Source: Xanthomonas sp. SI (lineage in GTDB: Bacteria; Pseudomonadota; Gammaproteobacteria; Xanthomonadales; Xanthomonadaceae). Taken from it: a stretch of 64,000 bases of DNA. The stretch is from the NCBI RefSeq assembly GCF_014236855.1, contig NZ_CP051261.1:1116001-1180000 (forward strand), in the 5' to 3' direction. This document shows, piece by piece, positions 54,428 to 63,885 of the stretch (position 1 is its first letter; each line of letters opens with the position of its first letter). The notes under the pieces are model-generated. The model did no database searches. It had not been told where the DNA came from and saw only the letters and a program-made list of their open reading frames with translations. Both the position numbers and the translations under genes were made by a program.

Positions 54428-57139
54428 ATGGAAGGCTTGATCGTGTTGGCGGTGGTGGCGGTACTGGCGGTACCGATCCTGATGATCATGATGCTGGTGG
54501 CGCTGGCGGGCGTGCGCCGGCGCGTGGCGGTGCTGGAACTGCAACTGGCGCAACTGCGCGGCGCCGCGCCGCGGGCGGCGCAGGCCGATGTCGGGTTCGC
54601 TGCCGAAGCCGATACCGATACCGAAGCCGAATTCAATGCCGGGTTCGAGGACCGCGCTGCGGCCGAGGGTCCGTTCTTCGTCACCGCGCCTGTCGCCACC
54701 GCACCCGCAGCGCCCACGCCACCGCCGCTTCCGCCGCAGTTCGCAACCCGCGCATCCGCGGTGCGCGACGTTGCGGACACGGATACCGACATGGGCGTTG
54801 CGCCAGCGCCCGAGACGTATGTGCCGCAGGGTCCAGGCCCGATCGAGCGGCTGCTGGCCGGCACCAAGCGCTGGTTCACCGAAGGCAACGTGCCGGTCAA
54901 GATCGGCATGCTGGTGCTGCTGGCCGGCGTCGCCGCGCTGCTGAAGTACGCCGGCGACCAGGGCTGGCTGCGCATGCCGATCGAACTGCGCTACGCCGGC
55001 ATCGCCGCCGCGGCGCTGGCCGGCCTGGGCTTCGGCTGGCGCCAGCGCGAACGCAAGCGCAGCTTCGCGCTGGCCTTGCAGGGCGGTGCGATCGGTGTGT
55101 TGCTGCTGACCGTGTTCGCCGCGTTCAAGCTGTCCGGGCTGATTCCGGCCGGCGCCGCGTTCGCGCTGAGCATCGTGCTGGTGGCCAGCATGTGCGTGCT
55201 GGCGGTGGTGCAGGAATCGCGCACGCTGGCGGTACTGGCCACGCTGGCCGGGTTCCTGGCGCCGATCTGGCTGTCCACCGGCAGCGGCAACCATGTCGGC
55301 CTGTTCTCCTATTACGCGGTCTTGAACGCGGCAGTGTTCGCGATCGCCTGGTACCGGCCGTGGCGGGTGCTCAACCTGCTCGGGTTCGGCTTCACCTTCG
55401 GCATCGGCACGCTGTGGGGCGCGCTGCAGTACCAGCCGTCGAAGTTCGCCAGCACCGAGCCGTTCCTGCTGCTGTTCTTCGCCTTCTACCTGCTGATCCC
55501 GATCCTGTACGCGCGGCGCCAGCCGGCCACGCGCGGCAACTTGGTCGACGGCAGCCTGGTGTTCGGCACGCCGCTGGTGGCGTTCTCGCTGCAGGCCGGG
55601 CTGCTGCGCGGCGAAGGCCTGCCGCTGGCGCTGTGCGCGCTGGGCCTGGCGGCGGTGTATGCGTTGCTGGCCGCGGCGCTGATCCGGCGCGAACGCTTCG
55701 CGGTGCTCGGCCAGGCCTATGCGCTGCTGGCGGTGGGTTTCGCCACGCTGGCAGTGCCGCTGGCGCTGTCCGCGCGTGCCACCGCCAGCATCTTCGCGCT
55801 GGAAGGCGCGGCGCTGGCCTGGCTGGGACTGCGCCAGCAGCGCTGGCTGCCGCAGTTCACCGGTGCCGGCCTGCAACTGGCCGCGGCGATCGGCTTCGTG
55901 CTGGGGCTGGACGTGGCCTGGCACGACGTCCATGCGTTGGCCAATGCCACCTTCATGAGCGGCGCGCTATTGGCCCTGGCCGGTCTCGCCAGCGCCTGGA
56001 GCTATCGCCGTGCCGGCGCCGACACGCCGGCGCTGGCCTATTACCTATGGGGCCTGGCGTGGTGGTGCGGGATCGGCGTCGCCGAGATCGAACGCTTCGT
56101 CGCGGCCGCGGCGCAGGCCGACCTGCTGCTGGCGTTCGTCGCGCTCAGCGGCTGGCTGGCCGCCGAGGCGCAGCGCCACTGGCCGGCGCGCGCGCTGGCC
56201 GCGACCACGCTCGGCGGGTTGCTGCTGGCGTTGCCGCTGGCGGTGCTGCAGGCGGACGCGCACGGCCAGCCGTTCGCCGGGCATGGCGCCTGGGCCTGGA
56301 CCCTGTTCGCGGTGCTCGGCGTGCGCAGCCTGATCTGCCTGCGCGGCAGCGGCGGCTGGGTGGCGCGGGCGGCGCAATTCGCCTGGTGGCTGGTGTGGCC
56401 GTCGGTGCTGTCGATGCTCGGCCTCTGGCTGGCGCAGCGCTTCGCCCTGGCCGAGGGCTGGCAGTGGGCATTGCTGCTGGCGCCATGGCTGGCGGCGGCG
56501 GCGTTGTCGCTGCTGCGCTGGCCGTGGCTGGCCGCGCCGCTGGGTGCGGATTTCGACCGTTGCCGCACGGCGCTGCAGGGCAGCTATTTCGGCCTGCTCG
56601 GCTTGGCCTGGCTGTGGACGCTGTGCGTACCCGGCGCCAGCGCGCCGCTGCCATGGGTGCCGCTGCTCAATCCGCTGGAACTGAGCCAGTTGCTGGTGGT
56701 GGCGCTGGCGGCGCGCTGGCTGTGGTCGGCGACCGCGCCGGCCCTGTTGCGGGCGCAGCGCCTGCAACTGCTGGCCGCTGCCGGATTCCTGTGGGTCACC
56801 AGCGTGACCCTGCATGCGGTGCACTACTGGGCGCCGATGCCGTGGGCGTCGCTGTTGTCCGCCGGCGTGGCGCAGACCAGCCTGACCGTGGTGTGGAGCG
56901 TGCTCGGCGTACTGGGCTGGGTGCTCGGCTCGCGCCGCGGCCAGCGCGGCCTGTGGCTGGCCGGTGCGCTGCTGATGGCGGTGGTGCTGGGCAAGCTGCT
57001 GCTGGTGGATCGCGGCAACCTCGGCAATGTCGCCGGCATCGCCTCGTTCATCGCCTACGGCCTGCTGTGCACCGTGGTCGGCTATTTCGCGCCGGCGCCG
57101 CCGCGCGCCATCGAACCGGCCGAGGAGGCCCATCCATGA
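54428..57139 (+). CDS. DUF2339 polytopic membrane protein
   Basis: This 903-residue inner-membrane protein has an N-terminal helix (LIVLAVVAVLAVPILMIMMLVALAGV) and coiled coil, a low-complexity linker (about 40-145) and roughly 25 short hydrophobic helices. It fits DUF2339 (GPIERLLAGTKRWFTEGNVPVKIGMLVLLAGVAALLKYAGDQG at the first block). Such proteins are large and of unknown function, probably transport or envelope assembly. The stop overlaps the DUF3999 ATG as ATGA, forming an obligatory pair. Confidence 0.9.
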   Translation: MEGLIVLAVVAVLAVPILMIMMLVALAGVRRRVAVLELQLAQLRGAAPRAAQADVGFAAEADTDTEAEFNAGFEDRAAAEGPFFVTAPVATAPAAPTPPPLPPQFATRASAVRDVADTDTDMGVAPAPETYVPQGPGPIERLLAGTKRWFTEGNVPVKIGMLVLLAGVAALLKYAGDQGWLRMPIELRYAGIAAAALAGLGFGWRQRERKRSFALALQGGAIGVLLLTVFAAFKLSGLIPAGAAFALSIVLVASMCVLAVVQESRTLAVLATLAGFLAPIWLSTGSGNHVGLFSYYAVLNAAVFAIAWYRPWRVLNLLGFGFTFGIGTLWGALQYQPSKFASTEPFLLLFFAFYLLIPILYARRQPATRGNLVDGSLVFGTPLVAFSLQAGLLRGEGLPLALCALGLAAVYALLAAALIRRERFAVLGQAYALLAVGFATLAVPLALSARATASIFALEGAALAWLGLRQQRWLPQFTGAGLQLAAAIGFVLGLDVAWHDVHALANATFMSGALLALAGLASAWSYRRAGADTPALAYYLWGLAWWCGIGVAEIERFVAAAAQADLLLAFVALSGWLAAEAQRHWPARALAATTLGGLLLALPLAVLQADAHGQPFAGHGAWAWTLFAVLGVRSLICLRGSGGWVARAAQFAWWLVWPSVLSMLGLWLAQRFALAEGWQWALLLAPWLAAAALSLLRWPWLAAPLGADFDRCRTALQGSYFGLLGLAWLWTLCVPGASAPLPWVPLLNPLELSQLLVVALAARWLWSATAPALLRAQRLQLLAAAGFLWVTSVTLHAVHYWAPMPWASLLSAGVAQTSLTVVWSVLGVLGWVLGSRRGQRGLWLAGALLMAVVLGKLLLVDRGNLGNVAGIASFIAYGLLCTVVGYFAPAPPRAIEPAEEAHP

Positions 57140-58500
57140 AACGCCTGATCATTCCGGCCGTGCTGCTGGCGTTGCTGCCGATGGCGGCTTCCGCTGCCAG
57201 CCAGCGCGACGACTACGTGCAGCAATGGCCGCTGACCCTGCAGGATCCGGCCGCCGGCGCCTACCGCGTGCAACTCGACGACGCGGTGTACCGCAGCGCG
57301 CACCTCGCCTCGCTGGGCGACGTGGAGGTGTTCAACGCGGCCGGCGACCCGCTGCCGACCGCATTGTTCGCTGCCGAGCATGCCGAAACCACGCCGCGCC
57401 GGCAGCCGTTGCCCTGGTTCCCGCTGCCGGCGGTGGCCGGTGGCGGTGCGGACAATCTGGAGCTGATCGCCGAGCGCGATACCGACGGCAGCGTGCGCCG
57501 CATCCGCACCCGCATCGCCAGCAGCGCCACGGCCAGCGCCGAAGCGGGTTGGTTGATCGATGCCAGCGCGCTGCGCGAGCCGTTGCGCGCGCTGTCGCTG
57601 CAGTGGGCGGCCGATGCGCAGCCGCGGCAGGCGCGCTACCGGGTCGAGGCCAGCGACGATCTGCGCGACTGGGAACTGCTGGTGCCGGAGGCGACCCTGG
57701 TCGACCTGGCCAACCAGGGCAAACGCCTGCAGCAACTGCGCATCGCCATCGATCGCCAGGTGCGCTATCTGCGGCTGCTGCCGTTGTCCTCGCCGCCGCT
57801 GCCGACGCTGACCGGGGTGGAGGCCGAACTGGCGCCGGCGCCGGTCGCCGCCGACTGGCACTGGCAGCAACTGGATGCGCTGCAGGCCGATCCGGCGCAG
57901 CACAGCTTCGACTTCGTATCGCCCGGCCGCTATCCGGTCGCGCAGCTCGACATCGCGCTGCCCGGCAACAGCGCGATCGAATGGCGGGTGCAGAGCCGCG
58001 ACAGCGCCGAGGCGCCGTGGCAGGACCGGGCCGGGCCGTGGGTGGCCTACCAGGTCGGCGCCGGCGCCAGCCGCTCGCCGCCGCAGGCGCTGACCCAGCC
58101 GGTGCGCGACCGCTACTGGCGGCTGCTGGCCACGCAGGATCCGGGCCGGCAGCGGCCGGCGCTGCGCCTGGGCTACCAGCCGGAAACATTGATCTTCCTG
58201 GCGCAGGGCATGCCGCCCTACGCGCTGGCCGCCGGCAGCGCGCGCACCCAGCGCGCTGCCGCGCCGTTGGCGACCACGTTGCAGGCCCTGCGCGCGCAAC
58301 GCGGACCGCAATGGACGCCGGCCACCGCCACGCTCGGCGCTGCGGTCCCGCTGGCCGGCGCCGCCGCGCTGCAGGCGCCGGCGACGCCACGCGACTGGAA
58401 GACCTGGCTGCTGTGGGCGCTGCTGGTCGGTGGCGCGCTGATCGTGGTCGGTTTCGCCTTCAGCCTGTTGCGCAAGCCGGCCGCGCCCGGCGCGGGCTGA
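57136..58500 (+). CDS. DUF3999 exported membrane-anchored protein
   Basis: This 454-residue protein has a signal peptide ([19 protein letters not shown]), a long periplasmic part of beta-rich, carbohydrate-binding-like domains (about 25-420; e.g. [23 protein letters not shown] and PDIAL-type strands) and a C-terminal helix ([23 protein letters not shown]). It fits DUF3999. It is translationally coupled to DUF2339, so it probably works as its periplasmic partner, perhaps sensing or exporting a polymer. Function unknown. Confidence 0.88.
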   Translation: MKRLIIPAVLLALLPMAASAASQRDDYVQQWPLTLQDPAAGAYRVQLDDAVYRSAHLASLGDVEVFNAAGDPLPTALFAAEHAETTPRRQPLPWFPLPAVAGGGADNLELIAERDTDGSVRRIRTRIASSATASAEAGWLIDASALREPLRALSLQWAADAQPRQARYRVEASDDLRDWELLVPEATLVDLANQGKRLQQLRIAIDRQVRYLRLLPLSSPPLPTLTGVEAELAPAPVAADWHWQQLDALQADPAQHSFDFVSPGRYPVAQLDIALPGNSAIEWRVQSRDSAEAPWQDRAGPWVAYQVGAGASRSPPQALTQPVRDRYWRLLATQDPGRQRPALRLGYQPETLIFLAQGMPPYALAAGSARTQRAAAPLATTLQALRAQRGPQWTPATATLGAAVPLAGAAALQAPATPRDWKTWLLWALLVGGALIVVGFAFSLLRKPAAPGAG

Positions 58501-58765
58501 TCGGCTCGGTACCGCCACGCCACGCGCCCGTCGCGGCGTGGCCACCTCCGTGCGCGCGTGGTTTTGCCCGCGCCGCAGCGCTGCGGCCGCACGCTGCGCG
58601 ATGTCTCGATTTGCCGCTGCGCGGCCGACGCCGGACAATACCCGCCTCGGCACCGCCCGCGCGCGCTGGCGCCAGCGTGCCTGCAGCGGAGGTTCCGAGC
58701 GCCGCGCCCATGCTGCGCACGGCCTCCTCTTTCCTCAGCAACCCCACGATAGCGAGCAACCGACA

Positions 58766-59944
58766 ATGCCCATCCTGCGAATGACCGATCTCGACCTGTC
58801 CGGCAAGCGTGTGCTGATCCGGCAAGACCTCAACGTGCCGATCGACGACAACGGCCAGATCACGTCCGAGCAGCGCATCCTGGCCTCGGTGCCGACGCTG
58901 CGCCACGCGCTCGAGCAGGGCGCAGCGGTGATGGTGACCTCGCACCTGGGCCGGCCCAAGGAAGGCGTGTGGACGCAGGCCGATTCGCTGGCGCCGGTCG
59001 CCGCGCGGCTGACCGCGCTGCTCGGCACCGAGGTGCCGCTGCTGCGCGATTGGGTCGACGGCGTGGACGTGCAGCCCGGCCAGATCGTGCTGCTGGAGAA
59101 TTGCCGCATGAACGTCGGCGAGGGCAAGGACGACGAGGCGTTGTCGAAGAAATACGCGGCGCTGTGCGACGTGTTCGTGATGGATGCCTTCGGCACCGCG
59201 CACCGCGCCCAGGCGTCCACCCACGGCGTGATTCGGTTCGCCCCGATCGCGGCGGGCGGCCCGCTGCTGATGGCCGAACTCGACGCGCTGGCCAAGGCGC
59301 TGGAGCACCCGGCCAAGCCGCTGCTGGCGATCGTCGCCGGCAGCAAGGTCTCGACCAAGCTGGAGCTGCTGTCGAACCTGGTCAACAAGGTCGAGCAGCT
59401 GATCGTCGGCGGCGGCATCGCCAACACCTTCATCGCCGCAGCCGGCTACCCGGTCGGCAAGTCGCTGTGCGAGCCGGACCTGCTCGACACCGCGCGCAAG
59501 ATCGTCGCCGACGCCAATGCGCGCGGCGCGGCGATCCCGCTGCCCACCGACGTGGTGGTGGCCAAGCAGTTCCTGCCCGATGCCGAAGCCACGGTGAAGG
59601 CGCTGGCCGAGGTCGCCGCCGACGACCTGATCCTGGACATCGGCCCGCAGACCGCCGCGCACTACGCCGAGTTGATCGCCAAGGCCGGCACCGTGGTCTG
59701 GAACGGCCCGGTCGGGGTGTTCGAGTTCGATGCGTTCGGCCACGGCACCGAAACCCTGGCGCGCGCCATCGCCGCCTCGCCGGCGTTCTCCATCGCCGGC
59801 GGCGGCGACACCCTGGCCGCGGTCGACAAGTACGGCATCGCCGAGCAGGTGAGCTACATCTCCACCGGCGGCGGCGCGTTCCTGGAGTTCCTGGAAGGCA
59901 AGACCCTGCCGGCGGTGGCGGCGCTGCAGGCGCGCGGCGCGTGA
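58766..59944 (+). CDS. pgk: Phosphoglycerate kinase
   Basis: This 392-residue glycolytic kinase transfers phosphate from 1,3-bisphosphoglycerate to ADP. It has the N-terminal substrate loop ([19 protein letters not shown]), [32 protein letters not shown] and the C-terminal nucleotide motif [13 protein letters not shown]. The length is normal. [11 protein letters not shown] at 58766 is the family start. The stop overlaps the GTG start of a HAD phosphatase, so the two are co-translated. Confidence 0.97.
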   Translation: MPILRMTDLDLSGKRVLIRQDLNVPIDDNGQITSEQRILASVPTLRHALEQGAAVMVTSHLGRPKEGVWTQADSLAPVAARLTALLGTEVPLLRDWVDGVDVQPGQIVLLENCRMNVGEGKDDEALSKKYAALCDVFVMDAFGTAHRAQASTHGVIRFAPIAAGGPLLMAELDALAKALEHPAKPLLAIVAGSKVSTKLELLSNLVNKVEQLIVGGGIANTFIAAAGYPVGKSLCEPDLLDTARKIVADANARGAAIPLPTDVVVAKQFLPDAEATVKALAEVAADDLILDIGPQTAAHYAELIAKAGTVVWNGPVGVFEFDAFGHGTETLARAIAASPAFSIAGGGDTLAAVDKYGIAEQVSYISTGGGAFLEFLEGKTLPAVAALQARGA

Positions 59945-60585
59945 GCGCGAATACCCTGTTCTTCGACCTGGACGGCACCCTGGTCGATTCGGAGGCCGGC
60001 ATCGTCGGCAGCATCCGCCACGCGTTCGCCGAACTCGGGCGCCCGGCGCCCGAGCCGCAGCAACTGCGCGCCTGGATCGGGCCGCCGTTGCGCGACAGCT
60101 TCAACGACTACTTCCCCGGCGACCCGCCGCTGGTCGAGCAGGCGCTGTCGCTGTACCGCGAGCGCTACGACGCGCAGGGCTGGCGCGAGCACACCGTGTT
60201 CCCGGAGATCGGCGCGGCGGTCGCGGCATTGGCTGCGGCCGGCCATCGCTTCGCGGTGGTGACCTCGAAGAACGAGCGCTTCGCCCGGCGCATCGTCGCC
60301 ACGCTGCCGTTCGCCGCGCATTTCGAGGAGATCGTCGGCGCCAGCGACGACGGCCAGCGCCGCTTCAAGCCGGACCTGATCGCCGAGGCCTTGCGGCGGC
60401 TGTCGCTGCAGCCGGCGCAGTGCGTGATGATCGGCGACCGGCGCATGGACATCGAGGGTGCCAACCACCACGGCATGCGCAGCATCGGCGTGCTGTGGGG
60501 CTTCGGCGACGCGGCGGAACTGCGCCAGGCCGGCGCCAGCGCGCTGGCGCAGTTGCCGGCGCAGTTGCCTGGCTTGGTTGCTTGA
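59941..60585 (+). CDS. HAD-superfamily phosphatase (phosphoglycolate phosphatase-like)
   Basis: This 214-residue HAD phosphatase has the nucleophile motif [11 protein letters not shown], a cap domain (about residues 20-80), motif II Thr in VVTSKN and motif [12 protein letters not shown]. It resembles Gph/PgmB-type enzymes, which remove phosphate from phosphoglycolate or related side products. The GTG start lies in the pgk stop (GTGA), so its job is probably clean-up of a glycolytic by-product; substrate not proven. Confidence 0.9.
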   Translation: MSANTLFFDLDGTLVDSEAGIVGSIRHAFAELGRPAPEPQQLRAWIGPPLRDSFNDYFPGDPPLVEQALSLYRERYDAQGWREHTVFPEIGAAVAALAAAGHRFAVVTSKNERFARRIVATLPFAAHFEEIVGASDDGQRRFKPDLIAEALRRLSLQPAQCVMIGDRRMDIEGANHHGMRSIGVLWGFGDAAELRQAGASALAQLPAQLPGLVA

Positions 60586-60987
60586 CGGCGGGGATTTGGG
60601 ATTGGGGATTCGGGATTCGTAAAAGCGGGTCCTGTTGCCGAATCCGCGCATTCGCGTCATTGCCGGCTCCAGGTGCGCTGCCCGGCCTGCGTCGCGTGCG
60701 CCGGGCGTAGCGGCAGATCATCGCGTGGCGTGTGTGTCCGGCGGTTGGCGGCTTCGCCTGACAGGGCCGGCAACAGCGCAAGAGAGCTGAGCCTGGGCTT
60801 GCCTGGCATGGCGCTCGCGCCGCGGGCTGGGCGCGGGCGCGGCGGCGCCAGCGCGGCTTCGAGTCCGCATACTGTCCCGCACTGTCTGCAAGACATGCAT
60901 GAATCCGCGGTCGCCTATGTCGATTCGCCATCCTGCGGTAGCGGCGCCTGTGCTAGTTTTGACGGCTTTTCCAGGGAACGACGTCTC
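60586..60987. other. Intergenic region upstream of pyk, with GGGATT repeats
   Basis: About 400 bases. At 60591-60629 there are four near-identical GGGATTYG units in tandem. The rest carries no convincing gene. The final 50 bases include TTTTGACGGC and AGGGAACG, the latter a likely ribosome site for pyk. Confidence 0.6.
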
Positions 60988-62454
60988 ATGATCGAACGCC
61001 AGCGCCGCACCAAGATTCTCGCCACCCTCGGCCCGGCCACGGATCCGCCCGGCGTGCTCGAGGACCTGTTCCGCGCCGGCGTCAACGTCGTGCGTCTGAA
61101 TTTCTCCCACGGCGACCCGTCCGGCCAGGCCAAGCGCGCCGCCGAAGTGCGCGCCGCCGCGCAGCGCGTGGGCAGCGAAGTGGGCATCCTCGCCGACCTG
61201 CCGGGGCCGAAGATCCGCATCGAGCGCTTCGCCGCCGGCAAGGTGGCGCTGAAGGCCGGCGCGCGCTTCGACCTGGTCGCCGACCCCAACGCGCCGGCCG
61301 GCGACGAGCACCAGGTCGGCGTCAGCTACCTGGGCCTGCCCAACGACGTCAAGCCGGGCGACGTGCTGCTGCTCGACGACGGCCTGCTGCAGTTGCAGGT
61401 GGTCGAGGTCGACGGCGCGCGCATCGTCAACACCGTGCTCAACGACGGCATGCTGTCCGACCGCAAGGGCCTGAACAAGCAGGGCGGCGGCCTGTCGCTG
61501 GGCGCGCTGACCGAGCGCGACAAGGAGCTGATCGGCATCGTCGCCAAGATCGGCGTGGATTTCATCGCGGTGTCGTTCTGCCGCAACGCGCAGGACATGC
61601 ACGATGCGCGCCGCATCGCCCGCGAACACGGCTGCGAGGCCGCGTTGGTGTCCAAGATCGAGCGCACCGAGGCGATCGAGAACCTGAGCGAGATCGTCGA
61701 GGCCAGCGACGTGGTGATGGTCGCGCGCGGCGACCTGGGCGTGGAGATCGGCGATGCCGAACTGCCGGGCCTGCAGAAGAAGATCATTCGCGAGTCGCTG
61801 GCGCAGAACAAGGTGGTGATCACCGCCACGCAGATGCTGCAGTCGATGGTCGAGAACCCGATCCCGACCCGCGCCGAGGTGCTGGACGTAGCCAACGCGG
61901 TGATCGACGGCACCGACGCGGTGATGCTGTCGGCCGAGACCGCCGCCGGCGCCTACCCGGTCAAGGCGGTGCAGGCGATGGCGCGCATCTGCCTGGGCGC
62001 CGAGCGCCAGTTCGAGATGGACACCGACTTCGAGGCCGCGCAGCGCAACCTCGAGCGTGCCGACCAGGCGATCGCGATGGCGACGATGTTCCTGTCCGAG
62101 CACATCGGCCTGAGCGGCGTGGTCACCCTGACCGAATCCGGCGGCACCCCGCGCTTCCTGTCGCGGTTCCGTTCGAAGATGCCGATCTACGCGTTCACCC
62201 GCCACGACGGCGCGCGCCGCGGCATGGCGATGATGCGCGGCGTGTTCCCGATCAACTTCGACAGCCGCGGCCTGACCCCGCGCGAAGCGGCGCGTGCGGC
62301 GATCCGCCTGCTGGTCGAGGCCGAGCGCATGGGCCCCGGCGACCGCGTGGTGTTCACCAGTGGCGAGCACATGGAAACGCACGGTGCGACCAACACCCTG
62401 CGCCTGCTCGAAGTCGGCCCCGACGGCCGCGCCAGCGGCCTGGGCGAGCTGTAG
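60988..62454 (+). CDS. pyk: Pyruvate kinase
   Basis: This 488-residue pyruvate kinase converts phosphoenolpyruvate and ADP to pyruvate and ATP. Motifs are RRTKILATLGPATD, VNVVRLNFSHGD, KIER (active-site Lys region), MVARGDLGVEIG and DAVMLSAETAAGAYPV. The C-terminal regulatory domain is complete. MIERQRRTK at 60988 is the family start. A perfect terminator follows and fba is next on the same strand, so they are separate transcripts. Confidence 0.97.
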   Translation: MIERQRRTKILATLGPATDPPGVLEDLFRAGVNVVRLNFSHGDPSGQAKRAAEVRAAAQRVGSEVGILADLPGPKIRIERFAAGKVALKAGARFDLVADPNAPAGDEHQVGVSYLGLPNDVKPGDVLLLDDGLLQLQVVEVDGARIVNTVLNDGMLSDRKGLNKQGGGLSLGALTERDKELIGIVAKIGVDFIAVSFCRNAQDMHDARRIAREHGCEAALVSKIERTEAIENLSEIVEASDVVMVARGDLGVEIGDAELPGLQKKIIRESLAQNKVVITATQMLQSMVENPIPTRAEVLDVANAVIDGTDAVMLSAETAAGAYPVKAVQAMARICLGAERQFEMDTDFEAAQRNLERADQAIAMATMFLSEHIGLSGVVTLTESGGTPRFLSRFRSKMPIYAFTRHDGARRGMAMMRGVFPINFDSRGLTPREAARAAIRLLVEAERMGPGDRVVFTSGEHMETHGATNTLRLLEVGPDGRASGLGEL

Positions 62455-62484
62455 CCGCAACCGCGTCGCCAACGCCGACCCACG

Positions 62485-62520
62485 ACCGCGCGCTGCGTCT
62501 GCAGCGCGCGGTTTTCTTTT
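62485..62520 (+). terminator. Intrinsic terminator after pyk
   Basis: ACCGCGCGCTGC and GCAGCGCGCGGT form a perfect 12-bp stem with loop GTCT and a TTTCTTTT tail. Confidence 0.9.
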
Positions 62521-62596
62521 GCCTGTCCGGCGGGCGCTGCCGGTCGCCTGCCGGTGCGCGCGATTGCGCATGCGGTCGCGGATTGCGTCTACCGGA

Positions 62597-62610
62597 TGGA
62601 AACGGTTGCA
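62597..62610. promoter_or_regulatory. LacI-family operator-like palindrome upstream of fba
   Basis: TGGAAACGGTTGCA matches the LacI/GalR family pattern TGnAAnCGnTTnCA exactly. It ends 72 bases before the fba ATG, where a sugar-responsive repressor would act. A short inverted repeat (ATTCC-GTGA-AGGAAT type) follows at about 62613-62628. Confidence 0.55.
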
Positions 62611-62682
62611 GGCATTCCGTGAAGGAATCGGTAGCGTTTGCCGCGATATACTTCGGGTTTCCCCCCGTGCCATAGGAATTCC

Positions 62683-63687
62683 ATGAGCATCGAACAGCTT
62701 GCCGAAACCGCACAGGCGATGGTCGCCCCGGGCAAGGGCATCATCGCGATCGACGAATCCACCAGCACGATCGCCAAGCGCTTCGCCAGCGTCGGCATCG
62801 AGAATGTCGAGGAGAACCGCCGCGCGTATCGCGAGTTGCTGCTGACCACGCCGAAGCTGAGCGACCACATCTCCGGCGCGATCCTGTACGACGAGACCAT
62901 CCGCCAGAAGACCAAGGACGGCGTGCCGTTCCCGAAGTACATGGCCGAGCACGGCATCATTCCCGGGATCAAGGTCGACAAGGGCACGCATCCGCTGGCG
63001 GGCATGCCTGGCGAGCTGATCACCGAAGGCCTGGACGGCCTGCGCGCGCGCTTGGAGGAGTACTACAAGCTCGGCGCGCGCTTCGCCAAGTGGCGTGCGG
63101 TGATCACCATCGGCGAGGACATCCCGTCGGGCGTGTGCATCGAGACCAACGCGCACGCGCTGGCGCGCTACGCGGCGCTGTGCCAGGAGCAGGGCCTGGT
63201 GCCGATGGTGGAGCCGGAAGTGCTGATGGACGGCAACCACGACATCGAGACCTGCTACGAAGTCACCGAAGCCACGCTGCGTTCGCTGTTCGGCGCGCTG
63301 TACGAGCAGAACGTGGTGCTGGAAGGCACCATCCTGAAGGCCTCGATGGTCATCGCCGGCAAGGACTGCGACGAGCAGGCCAGCGTCGAGGAAGTGGCCG
63401 AATCCACCGTGATGTGCCTGAAGAGCACGGTGCCGGCGATCCTGCCGGGCATCGTGTTCCTGTCCGGCGGGCAGACCGACGAGCAGTCCACCGCGCATCT
63501 CAATGCGATGAACCAGATCGGCACCCTGCCGTGGCCGCTGAGTTTCTCCTACGGCCGCGCGATGCAGCAGGCCGCGCTGAAGCTGTGGGCGCAGGACATG
63601 AAGGGCAACTTCGCCAAGGCGCAGCAGGTGGTCTACGACCGCGCCAAGGAAAACGGCCTGGCCGCGCTGGGCAAGTGGCAGGACTGA
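62683..63687 (+). CDS. fba: Fructose-bisphosphate aldolase, class I
   Basis: This 334-residue class I (Schiff-base) aldolase interconverts fructose 1,6-bisphosphate with dihydroxyacetone phosphate and glyceraldehyde 3-phosphate. It is of the eukaryote-like type: GKGIIAIDESTSTIAKRF, KVDKGTHPLAG, VPMVEPEVLMDG and the Schiff-base Lys219 in LEGTILKASMV. This is different from the metal-dependent class II enzyme and is usual in Xanthomonas. The first Met at 62683 is chosen; an in-frame ATG upstream lacks similarity. A terminator follows. Confidence 0.96.
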   Translation: MSIEQLAETAQAMVAPGKGIIAIDESTSTIAKRFASVGIENVEENRRAYRELLLTTPKLSDHISGAILYDETIRQKTKDGVPFPKYMAEHGIIPGIKVDKGTHPLAGMPGELITEGLDGLRARLEEYYKLGARFAKWRAVITIGEDIPSGVCIETNAHALARYAALCQEQGLVPMVEPEVLMDGNHDIETCYEVTEATLRSLFGALYEQNVVLEGTILKASMVIAGKDCDEQASVEEVAESTVMCLKSTVPAILPGIVFLSGGQTDEQSTAHLNAMNQIGTLPWPLSFSYGRAMQQAALKLWAQDMKGNFAKAQQVVYDRAKENGLAALGKWQD

Positions 63688-63708
63688 GGTCCGGCTAGAA
63701 GCGCACGA

Positions 63709-63738
63709 AAAACGCCGGCATCGCGCCGGCGTTTTTTT
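63709..63738 (+). terminator. Intrinsic terminator after fba
   Basis: AACGCCGGC and GCCGGCGTT pair around an ATCGC-type loop with a TTTTTTT tail. Confidence 0.9.
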
Positions 63739-63826
63739 GCCCCTCCTTCTCCCTGCGGGACCATGGCCCCCTTTTCGGGGGAAGGTGCCCCGAAGGGGCG
63801 GATGAGGGTACGGGGCGAAGCCTCTA
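63739..63826. repeat. Intergenic C-rich/G-rich repeat element
   Basis: CCCCTCCTTCTCCCTGCGGG, then CCCCCTTTTCGGGGG, then CCCCGAAGGGGCGGATGAGG, ending GTACGGGG. This is a degenerate version of a dispersed intergenic element common in Xanthomonas, between convergent genes. Copy number is inferred from general knowledge, not from this window. Confidence 0.55.
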
Positions 63827-63885
63827 ACAAAGCCTGTTAGCGCACACCACCGCCCACCGCAAACCGCAAACCGCACACCACAAAC

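Noticed and set aside
51943..57135. A very long plus-strand open frame upstream of the DUF3999 start
   Set aside because: It reads the MDR, the antisense of the chemoreceptor-like gene and DUF2339 out of frame; only its last part from 57136 is a real gene.
58501..58765. Small genes between DUF3999 and pgk
   Set aside because: Open frames are Arg/Ala/Pro-rich and lack ribosome sites; nothing recognisable.
60718..63876. A ~1050-codon open frame on the minus strand across pyk and fba
   Set aside because: Antisense shadow of two conserved glycolytic genes; it also crosses two strong terminators.
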